Position numbers and translations under genes: made by a program. A stretch of DNA of 64,000 nt from Bullera alba (Eukaryota; Basidiomycota; Tremellomycetes; Tremellales; Bulleraceae), in NCBI GenBank assembly GCA_001600095.1, contig BCIX01000003.1, positions 1,612,001 to 1,676,000 on the forward strand, in the 5' to 3' direction. Below are positions 38,713-50,893 of the stretch, piece after piece. Below the pieces are notes generated by a model. The model had not been told where the DNA came from, made no database searches, and saw only the letters and a list, made by a program, of their open reading frames with translations. Positions within the stretch are counted from its first letter, which is position 1, and every line of letters begins with the position of its first letter.

Positions 38713-39090
38713 GACCAATACGTTAAGAGCCTCCTAGGTCAAGCGCCCATGCCAGATTAATGTACAACTCGCTCCATTCCCAAAGGGAACGCAAAGCTCG
38801 ACTTTTCTTTGAAGTCAGTTTTGTCAACAATCATCGCGCCGGAAATAGAACGTCATGCCGCTCATGCGAGATCAACTCATAGCTGGGCGTATAAACTGGT
38901 TTGCTCCTGGACGTCGGGGCCAGGTACCTGTGGAGCGGCAGCTCGACTCGAAACGGCTCGTGATAGATGTGATACTAGCACAGTTGAATGCATACACTGT
39001 TACAGCAAACACAGGACAGAGTAGAATCTATCCCCGGATATGATATACAGCATGGCACCAGTCCAATCCACGCAAAAGTTCTCTGCAACT
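38713..39090. other. intergenic region upstream of FEX1
   Basis: 378 bp between the FEX1 start and the EMG1 stop, both minus strand. Presumed FEX1 promoter. No gene or obvious element seen. Confidence 0.4.
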
Positions 39091-40539
39091 CTAGATAATG
39101 TCCCAGAGTTCCTCCTGCAGGCGAGTTAGCGACGAGCGGACAACGCGAGTACCCTCAAGGCTCACCATTGCACAACAGAATTTACCACAGGCGACTGATG
39201 CGGAGAGCGAGTAGTCCGAGATCGAGATCTTCTGATCAACGTATGCGTCCGCAAAGTTGTCGGGGCTAGCAAAGTTAGTCAGAACACCAATTCAAGACCT
39301 ACCCTCTAGCCATGGCTCCAACAAAGACGCAGATCGAATGTGTCTCAGGCAAAGTGGGCAGGAATTTCGACAGTCGTACAGTTGGTGCATCGGCGGATAG
39401 AGCTAGAAAACGAGTCAGCTTGCTTGCCCATTGGAGCAGATGCTCTTCAGGGCAACTCACTGAGTTTAATGGTGTTGGTCGGTAGATGATCCGTGATGGG
39501 GTTCTGGGAAGTGTCAGACTTGGTCTGTATGCGTGCGGTTGACCTCTGCTCACCTTGATCACACGCAGCAGCTTCTCTGAACCATTCACACCTCTGATAC
39601 TCAATTTGTGCAGTAGTTGAACTACATTGATAGAGGTGTCAGAGTGAATCGTCTCCAGCTAAGGGTGCAGACTCACCCATAAGACCACTGAATCGCTTCA
39701 TCGTCCTAGGTATTCTCACTAAGCTGACATTAGCAGGACGTACTTCCCTTTGAACCTAGATCGGCTCACCCGAAGGGTTGATCTCGATGAGCTGGCCCTT
39801 CGCCGTCTGTATGTATACTTGTAAGAGCCCAGCCTTGTTCAGTGGGGAGTCCAGTAGCGTCAAGAGGCACTGTCAGATGATCAGCGGGACCGCTTTGACA
39901 CTGCAAGTTTCACTCACCTGATGCGTGATATCTGGCCTAGCGTCTGCAATATCTCTACCCGTCTTGGCTAGAATAGCTTGGTGCTGGAACCGCTCAGCTC
40001 GAAATTCCTCATCTAGGACGCCTCCGACTCACGTCGTCGCAATTTAGAATGGTGTATTTGCTTTCTCGCCCAGCCGAGCCCGAGGACAGCTTATACGCCT
40101 CCAGACATGCCTTCACGTCAGTCATGCCCTTGTGAAGTGAACTTACCTGCGACAGTACGACTATCAGTCTTCTTGTGTTCTCCTTCTCTTCCGTCGTCTT
40201 TGGCGTTGTGGCCTGTATAGGTGCCATGTTCACCGCCGTCTTGAAACCCCTCGAACCCGGCAAAGGCTTTGTGACCCGACTTGCCCTGATAGCATCCGCC
40301 GTCAACGACGAAGTGATCCCTTCATCCTCATCTGCGGTCTGCTCCACTTTGCTCTTGTCCTTGAGCACTGCATTCGAGACGCCGTCTTGGGTCGGCTGAG
40401 CGGTTGAGGATGAGGCGGTGGGAAGGGGACGAGATGGATTAAAGACGGGCGCTGAAGCGGACATCTTCGTTGCTTTCGGGGGAGGCGCAGTCGTTTCCGA
40501 AGCCCTTCTCTTGGGCGGCGTTGTTGCTCGTGCAGACAT
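39091..40539 (-). CDS. EMG1: EMG1/NEP1, 18S rRNA pseudouridine N1-methyltransferase
   Basis: SPOUT-family methyltransferase that modifies the hypermodified pseudouridine of 18S rRNA and is essential for small-subunit assembly in the nucleolus. The N-terminal exon [20 protein letters not shown] is a long disordered extension. The core begins [19 protein letters not shown] and continues [117 protein letters not shown] and [20 protein letters not shown], ending ELWDII. About seven introns of 36-60 nt. Upstream of RPL4 on the same strand; both genes serve ribosome production. Confidence 0.95.
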
Positions 40540-40773
40540 GATGTACTGGAAGGCTCGACGTGTAAGGATTTATGAAGATGAAATGATGGTGCAACACAAG
40601 TGTACGAAAGAGGTTTTGAAATTTCAGAATTCAGACCGACCAGCTGCAACTTGCTGGTGGCGGATATTCCGCGGTCAGGGAAACACACCATATATCCGCT
40701 ACCCGCCAACACCTCATGCTCAACCACACAGCCAAAGTCATGCTGCAGAAATCGGATACATCACTACAAACGC

Positions 40774-41960
40774 TTAAGCAGCGTGAAGGATATCGAGGAA
40801 CTCCTTGCCAGCAGCTCCTGGAACAGACTTCTTGACGGAGCCCTTGGCCTTTCGCTCCTGTCGGAGGAGCTCTTGCCTCCTGAGGGTCTTGGCGTATGGG
40901 TTGAGTCGGAAGAGGATGGCCTTGTTTCGGAGGGGGTTCTTCTTCTGGGTGAAGGGTCCTGACATTGTCAGCTCTGTTCATACGCACAAGGGACTCACGC
41001 TTGGCAACGGCCTGGCCAGCTGGTCGGAGGACGGACTGGATCTCATCAGAGTTGATGAGTCGGGTGACATCAGACGAAGCGATCTTGGCGATGGGGAGGG
41101 TGAAGCCAGACTTGTTCTCGTAGACGTTGTCGAGGGCAGCAATGGCAGACTCGGTCCAGATGACGAATCGACCGACGTGACCTCCTGGGGCGAGCTGGAG
41201 CAGGTTGAGCTTGTCAACTGGGCAGGTCTCGACACCTGGGACGTTCTTGAAGGCTCGAACGATACCCTCATCCTTGGCGTAGACAACGAGAGGTCCTCGT
41301 CTCTGCCTGTATCGCCTGTTCCTCATCTTTCCCTTTCCAGCTCGGACCTTTCGGGAGTTGGAGACTTTGGTGATGTCGGCGTAGGCGGCAACGGTTTTAA
41401 GGAGCTCGACGGCGGCCTTGGTCTTGTTGACAGACTCGACGGACGAGGAGAGGACGAGGGGAACTTCCTGGATCTGCTCGATTCGGTGTCCTCGGGCAAG
41501 AACCAAAGATGGGAGGGCCGAAGCGGCAATGGCGGAAGCGACGGCGTATCTCTTCTGGTTCTGGTTGACCTTTACGTGCCATCGTCTCCAAGTCTTGGTT
41601 GGGGCGAACATTCGACCACCTCGGCACATGTTACCGAAGGCAGCCTGTCCAGATCGCTGTGTACCACCACCCGACACACGGGGGATACGGGCAACAGCTC
41701 GTCCAGTACCCCAAGACTCGGCAGAGGTTTGGTGACCAGCGTTCTCGGCGACGGCGTATGGCTGTCTCTTGTTCTTGGCCATCGACTCTGCACAAGCCTT
41801 CAGCAAACACTCTTCATATTCCTTTCTCCTCCTGCCACTCACTGTGGACCTGCTGAACAACATCCAATCGGATGGGAGCGGTGAAGACCTGGGGCAGGGG
41901 GAGCGAGCCAGAGGACTCTCCCTCGGCGGACCAGACGGTGATGGTGGGTCGAGCGGCCAT
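40774..41960 (-). CDS. RPL4: 60S ribosomal protein L4 (uL4)
   Basis: Large-subunit ribosomal protein lining the exit tunnel. The ATG at 41960 starts [21 protein letters not shown] short intron (about 41790-41850) joins [20 protein letters not shown]. The main exon has [52 protein letters not shown] and [20 protein letters not shown]. The final exon, [20 protein letters not shown], ends FLDILHAA. About 362 residues, normal for fungal uL4. Codon use is strongly biased, as expected of a highly expressed gene, and long antisense open frames on the plus strand are its shadows. Confidence 0.97.
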
Positions 41961-44281
41961 TTTGTCTGAACAGCTGTGAGCAACGGTTCTTCTGTCGATG
42001 TTTGATCTACACTCACAGAGGTGTTCTTGACGGTTGGGAAGACCTTCGATGCTATGCTCAACACCTTGTCGAAATCCCAGCGACCAACAGCGAGGGAAGG
42101 AACGGAACCAAATTTTCAGCCCTCGGCATTTTCGAGCCGTTTGGACGGGCGGCAGAAAACGCCGGGAGAAATCGAGTGTGGCGTACAGTATTCTGTCCCT
42201 GTTCTACCGCGTGCAGCCAACTTGCGTCCCACTTCTCCCTTAACTTCAAGCAGCCAATCAAGCAGCTCAAGCTTGTAATTCAAGTTTCGAGCCTCAACAC
42301 CCTCCTCCCTCATCACAACAAAGTGTCCAATCGTCTGCATGCACCATGGACCACGCGTCATTCTAGCGGCCGGAAGCAACACAACGCTGTCGAAACTACA
42401 TGCAGAAGGAATGACATGAGGATGAGCGATCGCTCGCGCTGGCGCCTGGCCGCTCCGGTAGTTCGCATCTCAGATCTCACCTGCCTCCGGTCACTCAGAT
42501 CTCCTCCACTTCCCTCGAGTACTCATGCAACCCAGATCTCCAATTGATCAGATCTGGTCATACGCGATCGACACGCTCATCTATCGACTTTCATAACACG
42601 CAAAACTGCGAGACATCCGTCTTCGGTACGCCAAGTATTGAATCCTGTGCACTGCGCAATGCTCGTAGGGTCCGATCAAGCGATCCCAAGCGGATATGTC
42701 ACCAGGCCCTCGTTGGCGTTGACGACGCACTTGATTGGCATTCACTGACATTAGGACAGACGAATCGTACGACCTCGCTGCCGCAGAAGCTCTTCACCCC
42801 TCGCCGCGTTGGTGACGAACAACGACTTGGTTCATAGCTCAAACAGAGGAGGTGCAGGATGGGATCTTTCTCTCAGGAGGCCGTGACAGGATTGTTTCAG
42901 CACACTTGTCGATGAGTCCGTCACTCCACGCCAAGCCGATTCATTGTCACGAAGATGAGGAGCTCGTCCGCTCGTATATTTGCCAGGATACTGCATCCTC
43001 TACACAGACAGAGCCGTCGATCATGCAGAGACTGGTCGCCACTTGATTCGGTCCGCTTGATATCCAGGGACCAGGCTCTTAGGAGAAGACTTGGAAACGA
43101 GATGCCTCCAGCCTGCGAATCATGAGTGAGTCGGTACTCGGTCATCGGGAATTCGGGATTCGAGAAACAGAGCAGATGGGCAATATTGCTATATCTATTA
43201 TCATCGGCTCATCTGTGTATGTCACTGTGAGAGCAGGAGGTCCAGTCGCTCGTACAGACCGGCTTTGAGTGATTTGATCCTACTCAGCTGACGAGTGACA
43301 AGAGCGAGGAGCAATCCCGTGTTACACGCACCGGATATCGCTTCTGAGACTCTGACTTCTTGAGCGCTCAGCACCCCGATCTTTGCCCGACCTCGACGTA
43401 TGCATCCGCTAAAAGGGTAGTCCTCACGGGGACGATACATCTCATGCGGAATGTTGTGAGTCGTACGCCAAGCGAAGACAGAGCAAGGTATCAGAAACGA
43501 ATGGCAAGCTGTCGCCACTCGCATGTCAATGTGTCATGGCTTGTTCGTTCGTTGAGTAGTCTGTAATAGAGCGGTATTCAAGCCGACTCTTCTTCCCCAT
43601 TCACAAGCTTGAGGCCATGGCGCGCCACTGGTACGCCTGCGTAGACCCAGCGTACGTGATCGATATCACAGGCACAGACATACGGGTCACAACGTCCGCA
43701 TGACACTCGCTGTCTTGAACTTTGAAGCGTCGACGAAGCTTGGAGCGCTTTCTACTGGTGTGTGCACAATTGTTGAGGACTTGAGAATCTCCCGTCACAG
43801 CGTAGGGCGTGACTCCTCAGAATAATTTTTGCAAGCAAGAGAGCTGAGCATGCCAGCTGGCCGCTTGAGGATCGAGGAGGTGAGGAGTGTCAGTGAGGAC
43901 CCCGGGTCCAGCTACGCGGGGCGACCGGGGCCGAGCGCCGGTGAATTTCCGGGACATTGCGAGTTGGCCTGGGCCGCGGTTGGGCGGTTGAAAGCTAGTG
44001 CGGGCCGTCCTGACGACCAGACATCTGCTGAGCATAACATCCGCCCATACTACGTCGGCAGCGAGTGGGCGTGTAGTAGTATCGACAGCATCCTACTGCC
44101 ATAAGAGCCTCCGAGCAATCCGCTCCACACCACTCACCATCGGCCGACTAAGTTATCCTCCCGAAGATCGGACCGGGATTAACGCTAAAGTCGTAAACGA
44201 GGACGTCGTGCTAGCACCTAGCCTCTTTGGGAGCAGATCTCGCATCGTCCCGCACCCGCACCCGAGTCGAGCAGAGCGAGG
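41961..44281. other. 2.3 kb region without a convincing gene
   Basis: Holds the RPL4 promoter and leader and the promoter of the downstream SMP-30-like gene. Several open frames exist (for example a 100-codon minus-strand frame at 43222-43524), but none has recognisable content or clear splice partners. A cluster of four CAGATCT words lies at 42471-42555. A GC-rich patch lies at about 43895-43990. I see no tRNA or repeat family. Confidence 0.45.
42471..42555. promoter_or_regulatory. cluster of four CAGATCT elements
   Basis: CAGATCT at 42471, 42496, 42533 and 42549 (the last extended to the palindrome CAGATCTG), about 510-595 bp upstream of the RPL4 ATG. Spacing 25, 37 and 16 bp. Possible factor-binding array; function unknown. 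Confidence 0.4.
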
Positions 44282-46012
44282 ATGCCGCCTCAGGCAGCAG
44301 AGTCGACACCACCTGACCTCCCCGAGAAGGATCATTCTTTCACATCTACTCGTTCATCCACTCGACCATCACCATCTTCGAAAACATCTCCCAAATCCCA
44401 ACAGTGGTCGTCTGCCATGATCTACATACCAGCTGCCATCCTTGCAGTGGGAAGCACCGTTCTGCTCCAGAACCACTTCCGGCCCTCCTCCCTTGTCGCC
44501 CACGCCTGGCGTGATGAGGATATCCCGGCTCAAGCTCAGAGGATCTACCCCAGCTCGTTCGCCGTGCTCGACAATGTGCCACCACCCGCACAGGCAGATC
44601 TGAACACTGTACGTAGAGAACAATGTAACGTGACACTGACTTCTCCAGATCGTCACTCCACCAGGATCCTCGCTGGACAGCTTGTCGGCCAAGCCGTTTC
44701 ACGTATACGACGAGGAGTTCTACTCCATTATCGGCTCCGACCCCAAGCTCACGCTCATCGCGGAAACATCCGGCGACCCGCTCTTCCACGAAGCTGTGGT
44801 ATGGTACCCTCCCACGGATGAGGTGTTCTTTGTCCAGAATGCCGGGGCCAAAGCCGCCGGTACTGGTTTGCAGAAGTCGGCCATCACCCAAAAGATCTCG
44901 CTCGCCCAGGCTGCTCGAGCTGCACAGTCGAGAGGATTCAACTCGACGGGCATTGTTGAAGTTGTCACAGTGGATGCCAATCCGCCTATCATCAATCCTA
45001 ACGGTGAGTGGAGAGTTCATGCGGAACCCGCGACTTATCAGAGCTGACTGATGTACATAGGCGCAACCAACTACAAAGACGGAATCCTCTTCATGGGCGA
45101 GGGTCAAGGCGACAACGAACCCTCACAGATCTACTACCTCAACCCTAATCCACCATACAACACCACTGTCATTCTCAATAACTACTTTGGTCGTCAGTTC
45201 AATTCACTCAACGACGTCGCGATCAACCCCCGCAACAAGGAAATCTACTTCACAGACGTGACATACGGCTTCCTCCAAGACTTCCGACCTTCTCCAGGAT
45301 TGCCAAACCAGGTATACAGGTTCAACCAGAAGACCGGTCTGGTCAGTGTCGTTGCCGATGCAGAGAACAAGCCAAATGGTAATTAACCCTCTATTGCACC
45401 CGAGTCCTGGCTGATCATGAACAGGTCTCACGTTCTCCCCGGATGGCAAGTACGCCTACGTCGCGGACACTGGAGCAGGCGGAGTGAGTGAAATCGCATT
45501 GGGATGTCTGCTTACACATACAGGGCTTCACCGGAACGGATCAGACTCTCCCAGCCACCATGTGAGTAGAGTTAGCCAAGTGACACATGAGCCCGAGCTA
45601 AGCGTTATCAGATACCGGTACACCGTGCAGGAGGATGGTACTTGGGAGAACAGAAAGGTCTTCGCCTTTGCCAGTCCAGGTATCCCAGACGGTGAGTGAG
45701 ACGGATCCCGGGATATGCTGACAGCCTGCAGGTGTTCACTGTGACGAAGCCGGAAACGTCTATGCCGGTGTCGGCGATGGTGTACACGTCTTCAACCCAT
45801 CCGGCAAGCTGATCGGCAAGATTTTCGCAGGCTCCACAGTCGCAAACTTCCGTGAGCAGATAGCGAATCCGGCAGAGATCCTGTACTGACGCTCCGCAGA
45901 GTTCGCTGGACAAGGTCGTATGGTTATTTGCGCCGAGACCAAGCTCTTCTACGCGACTCTAGCCGCGACGGGAGCTCCGATCACAAACTACGACTATTCG
46001 TCGGTCTCGTAG
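44282..46012 (+). CDS. membrane-anchored SMP-30/gluconolactonase-like beta-propeller protein
   Basis: Starts MPPQAAESTPPDLPEKDHSF. A single hydrophobic segment (MIYIPAAILAVGSTVLLQNH, residues about 46-65) looks like a signal anchor. The rest forms SMP-30/lactonase-like beta-propeller blades: FHEAVVWYPPTDEVFFVQNA, YKDGILFMGEGQGDNEPSQI, FNSLNDVAINPRNKEIYFTD, NGLTFSPDGKYAYVADTGAG, and HCDEAGNVYAGVGDGVHVFN ending in an AGQGRMVICAETKLFY blade. The NDV, NGLTFSPD and D-x-x-GN motifs are where the family's catalytic Ca2+/Zn2+ ligands sit. About 480 residues, about six introns including a roughly 38-nt exon near 45524. Likely a lactone or ester hydrolase on a secretory-pathway or plasma membrane; substrate unknown. 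Confidence 0.8.
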
Positions 46013-46458
46013 GCGAAGTTGTTTGTACGTGTAAGCGTAAGAAGTATAATGCAGTATTGAGGCCGACGCTCGGGCTCTATGAAGATGCACAGGTTGCTGC
46101 GAGGATGACCATGAGCAGATGTCCGCCACGAAAAGCTGTGAAAGTGATGTGCAACATGCAACAAGCGGTGCACGCGTCGCGCATCGTGTTTTGATTATGG
46201 GCAGTTTCAGTTTCAGCTTTCCTGCGTTTCGACTGTAGCTCGTCTGCTCATTCTTGACAATCCCGACCCCACTTTGACCATCCAACGGACCAGTAGCAGA
46301 ACGCTTGAGCCAGTGATTGCGCGAGTCCGTGACGTCTGGATCGATATCGAGTGTACACCAAGCTTCAAGCCCGTTGCACCGAGTCATTCCGCAGCTCGCC
46401 TCTTCGCCATCACGTCCACCGGTCATCGAGTCCTTGGCGGTAGTCTGGCATCGCTGTT
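46013..46458. other. intergenic region upstream of the four-TM protein gene
   Basis: 446 bp between tandem genes. Nothing recognised beyond promoter/terminator space. Confidence 0.4.
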
Positions 46459-47954
46459 ATGTCGCGGAAAGTCGGCAAGGGAGCCAAGGGGCTCATAGAT
46501 CCTGCTTTCTGCTGTTGTGGTGGGTCTGCAGTGCATTCTAGACTGGCATTCGAGCTGATTGACCCTTCGCAGCTATACCTCTTGTCAATGCTGGTATATA
46601 CTCGGTCATAGTGGAACAAGGGGTGAGTGATGATCGATGAGCAAGGGCCATTCACCATGAAGCTGATACAGGATGCTCAGGTCGTTGCACTTGCTGCTGG
46701 CATCATGGCTATCTCGACGCCTGACGGTGCGTTGATCCTGATATACCTCCGAGAGGAGACCGGGAGTGCAATTGCTGACTCCTTGGACAGTGGTCGGCGC
46801 TTCTTTCCCCGATTTCGCACTGTATATCCTCACTGCGGTGTGCTTCATCGTCGCCGCAGTCCAGCCTCTTGGATGGATAGGCGTTCTCAGAGTGAGTAAA
46901 GAGAAAACCCATAGGAATTGTTCTGATTCGGCAATTCGATGAACAGGAGAAGACATCGACGTTTAGGGTATATGCCTGGATCAATGCCACAGCGGTGACA
47001 GCGGCTTTTAGTGTCGCCGCAGCTCTGATCATCACTTCGGCCGTCAATCACACCAAGGCGACAGCGCAGTGTCAGGTGCGTAAACTCAATGGGCACGGGT
47101 GTCGTCGCTGAAACTCGCTTATAGCTTGAATTCTTCACACCGACCAATGGAACTTCATCTGGCGGTGTGTTGGGAGACGCACAGACGGAGACGCTGGCTA
47201 GCCAGGGAGAAGCTTTATGCGGACCATTTGCTTGGGCGGACGTTGGAATAATGGGAGGGCTATGGTTGATTCTGTTATTGACCCAAGTGTACTTTCTATA
47301 GTGAGTTAGCAGAGACACAAATCGCGACGAAGCTGATCCTTTTGCAGCCTCACGAAGCGGTACTCGACGTCTCAAGTTTCTGATCACAAGCTGTACCACT
47401 CTGTGTACTCTGAGAATCCAGAGGCTTTCACCATGTCCGTGCTAAGATCGACGCGATACAACCCCAACTCGGTCTACTCCACCGGCGTGCCAAAAGGCCA
47501 TCAGGAGGACGCCTGGGACGCAAGGCCATCGACTGAGAGTCTCAGAGAGGGTCAGTACCAAGCTCAACCTGGGCCTTCTAGCTATTACGATGCTGGAGGC
47601 CGTGGCGACGAACTGGCCTACCAGAATAATGGAGCGCCGTCTTACGAGTACGACCAATACCAACAACAGCAATATCAGCAGCAATACGCCCAGAGTGGAG
47701 AGTATGGTCAACAAGGACATATGGAGTACGGACACCCCAATCAAGAGCAGTACGGCTATGACGGGCAACATGGGCAGTATCAGAACTACCCGAATGCCCC
47801 GTTATACGTTAGTCACCCGGAGAACGCCATGGCAAGGGACGCAGGGGACACACCGACAATGCCTCAGTATAGCGATGCGCATGGCTCGGGCTGGGGGGGT
47901 GGCGACGGAGGTCTGCGGAGGCCAGAAGGCGTGCAGAATCACCCAGGTCGGTGA
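46459..47954 (+). CDS. four-transmembrane protein with Gln/Tyr-rich cytoplasmic tail
   Basis: Not a named family I can assign. Seven exons give MSRKVGKGAKGLIDPAFCCC, then AIPLVNAGIYSVIVEQGDAQ leading into a first hydrophobic segment (VVALAAGIMAIST). Further segments: FALYILTAVCFIVAAVQPLG; INATAVTAAFSVAAALIITS; a loop with two cysteines (AQCQLEFF, EALCGPF) and an NGT glycosylation sequon; and VGIMGGLWLILLLTQVYFYL. The topology and CCC start resemble fungal tetraspan membrane proteins. The C-terminal about 200 residues are soluble and low complexity, with a Gln/Tyr-rich core (YDQYQQQQYQQQYAQSGEYG, about 47650-47790). About 390 residues. Start chosen by the MSRKVGKG context; phase confirmed through the GGGGTGAGT donor at 46624. 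Confidence 0.75.
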
Positions 47955-48297
47955 AGGAAATGATCTCGCATCGAACCCGTCTAATGTCGTTTCTCAGCGG
48001 AAGGGATGTTTGGCAGAAAGTCGCCTCGCTTGAATTGAGCCTCTGGCTGGAGGGATGCTACTCGAGAAATCACGTCAATCTAACGGGCAGATATCAAAAT
48101 GTACTATGCAGATGTATCACGAGTGTGAAAGGTGTATATGGCTATTCAACACAAGAATTATAAGATGTCTCAGTGTATATGGCTAGTCACAGAGCGGACT
48201 TTTGATGTGTACTTGTAATATACAATGCTGACGTCGTCAGACTCGTTTCTCCTTTCCGTTCGTTTCGTTACTATTCGTCAAGTCCTGGTATCCCGTT
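47955..48297. other. intergenic region between convergent stops
   Basis: 343 bp of 3' flank of the four-TM gene and the asteroid-like gene. AT-richer, with several TGTATAT-like stretches that may act in 3'-end formation. No gene seen. Confidence 0.4.
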
Positions 48298-50893
48298 CTA
48301 CGATGCGAGTTCTTGCAGTAGGTCGAATCGACCCAGAGGCTTTCTTGGTTGTGATTTGGCTTTTGGCCCAGAAGACTGTGAGCTGTTCCTCTGATGAGTC
48401 GGGTATGCGCCCCTGTCACGGGCATTGGGTGGTATATATTTGTGTGATTTGGCGACGAGCGTAGGGGCCGTGTGTAGCCCGAGAATGCTGTTCTCCAGTC
48501 CATCTATCACGGCGGTATAGCAAGTGTCGAGCAATTGATCCGATTCGGTTTCGTTCCACTTCCACCCTATCGTGACTGGCGGCTCCAGGTTGGACAACAA
48601 GTGGTGTAGCGTGACTCCAGAGATGTACATGAATGGGAAGATGTGCGTTAAGCCTAGATCAAGGGTCACTTCCGCGGTTTTGGGCAGTTGGTCATTGTCG
48701 AGAGGTGTGAGGGCGAGAGCTTCGGCCAGAAGTAGCGAGTCTAGGGATACGGCGTTGACCTGCGCGACGAGGTTGCAATTTCGATTGACCAAGGGTGGGT
48801 AGAAGTCTTTGTCGAAATTGTCACTCTTCTTCTTCGTCTTGGACACCTTGCACTCTTTGTCCCACCCGATCAACGTGCCCAAACCGGCTTTGAGCACGGC
48901 AATCACCTCGGTCTTTCGCCATTTCAGCGAGTCGATCTCGTGCCGTCCAGCATCGATGATGCACATTCGTACGCAAGCCACGAGGGGATGTAGCGAGGGC
49001 GATAATGCTCGAACTGTAGTAGTGTCGGAGTGAAGGACTGAGCAATAACGCTGTATGCGGTCTTGGAGGGAGGAAGTGCACTTGACAGACTGTTCACTCG
49101 CCAGGGGAAGTGCAACTGAGACAGCTGAGCACCGTTGCGAGGTACCCCTCCTAGAGTACTCCACCATGACGCGAGGTCTGAATGATTGACTGAGTTGAGC
49201 GACATCCACATCGTGGTCCGAGTTGCCGTTGGTTGACAATTTGGCGACTCGATCTCCGAGCTCGTCCACTGACACTTCTGGATGGCCGTTCTTCAAAAGC
49301 TCTTTCGGCTGGGTATCCTCCGTCGCCATTCCCAGCTCTTCCTCGCTCGGTCCTGGCCATCGCAACTCTCCCAGACTCTGCTCTAGCGTGAACCATGCTT
49401 GTCTCCGGACTTCCTGCAATATCGGCGACGTTCTGTGCGAAGAGTTCGATGGGTCCTCCAGTACCGTATACAGGTATACGCGGTCTGGATGTAGATACGC
49501 TCCCGTGGCATACATTGCCCATCCTTTCCTCCTCGTTTCGGCATATCGTATTTGCTCAGGGGTGACACCGCCGGACTGACATCCACGGTCGAGATACTGC
49601 CCGCAGAAGGGGTAGACGTCGCAGCATTGGATGTTGTCTGGGAGGATATACTGGAAAGTCGAACCGACAATCTTCTCCACCATCTCCTGCATTACCCCGT
49701 CGGTAATGACACCGACCACGCTGAGTTTGTTGACGACTTTGCGTATTAGTTCGATGGCCTTGTCGCCGGCGTCGGAGGTCTGGTCGGATTTGCTAGTTGC
49801 CGGGGCCGAGGTAGCTGGAGAAGCTTTGGCGGAAGGACCATAGGCTTGTTCTCTGATGATGCGAGCGGTCCGTTCAATATTCTGGGTCGAGGATAAGCCT
49901 CGCTCGAAGAGGTCGGTGCGATACGAGTCGGGGGTGTAGTCGTTTCCGACGAGGGAGCCAAGGAGGGGTAGATGTGTCGAGGGCAGCATGAGCCTTTTGG
50001 GTAGGGCACTTGGGGCAATGTAGGTCAAGACAAGAGTTGGAGCGACGAGGGACTTTGGAGGATAGAAGACTGATCGTAGTTGAGGCTGTGGACTGTGTTT
50101 CGGTGCCGCCATGTACCATTCTCTGGAGCCCTTGGCCGGGAGGTCATCGACCTTTGTCATCGATGGGTCGGCTCCTTCAATCCACTGGAATTGGTCAAAG
50201 GGGCAGTATCCTCTTGTGCGGTTGGCGCCAGGTGTCGAAATCAGGATGAAGAAATCCGAATCCTGCCCTAGGATGAACCCGCCCATGGTGTTCGCGATCC
50301 GCACAGACACGCCATCACCTTCGCCCAGGGCCACAAAGTGCGTGTCGACACTAAGCGCGTGCAGAGCATGGACGAATGCGTGGTATGCGAATGGCGGTAG
50401 GACGGTGTTGCTTCGCCCGAAGGCGTGTCCGGAGCGTGATGTTATCGATGTCGTGTAGAAGAGTCGAGCATGGCCGACGTTTCTGTCTATCCTTTCCAAC
50501 AGCGTCTCGTGTTTCTCAGCGGGAGCAGACCCTGAGAGTATCAGTACAAGTCTAGTACGGCTTTGCGAGGCGTCGCTCACCGTCAAAGATGAAAATAGGT
50601 TCCAGGCCTACTGTTCGCCAGCTTTCCACCATCCGTTTGACATTGCGGTAGTAACGAAGATATTCTCCTCCTGATGCCCATGGTAGACTCTCCAGATACA
50701 GCGCGTAGATAATACTGTCAAGTCGAACGCGTCAGCCCGATCAAGTCGCGCTCTTCTCCATCAGGACTCACCCCCACGCGTCCACGACTACCGGCAGGCG
50801 TTCTTTGCCTTGAGCAGCCTCTTGCGTGAGCTGAATGGTTGTCCAGAGCGATCGGTTCTCACCCGCAAAGGTCGCCAAACCTCGCACCCCCAT
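48298..50893 (-). CDS. asteroid-like protein (XPG/FEN1-type N-terminal domain)
   Basis: Three exons; about 830 residues. The protein starts MGVRGLATFAGENRSLWTTI, a structure-specific nuclease N-terminus, then VVVDAWGIIYALYLESLPWA, PIFIFDGSAPAEKHETLLER, and the internal XPG-like acidic blocks FVALGEGDGVSVRIANTMGG and FILGQDSDFFIL. The long C-terminal part (for example YTPDSYRTDLFERGLSSTQN) lacks motifs I recognise. It ends LGRFDLLQELAS after a Ser/Gln-rich stretch. The plan matches Asteroid/ASTE1, an XPG relative. Human ASTE1 is reported to act in DNA end processing. Whether this protein is an active nuclease depends on the acidic residues, of which at least the FDG, EGD and DSD positions are present. 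Divergent from the SLC6 gene. Confidence 0.75.

Noticed and set aside
40805..41884. A 359-codon plus-strand frame opposite RPL4.
   Set aside because: Antisense shadow of the strongly codon-biased RPL4 exon, rich in Ser and Gly with no family resemblance.
43222..43524. 100-codon minus-strand frame starting with a true ATG in the 42-44 kb gap.
   Set aside because: No recognisable domain, no clear splice partners and no support beyond length; treated as chance.
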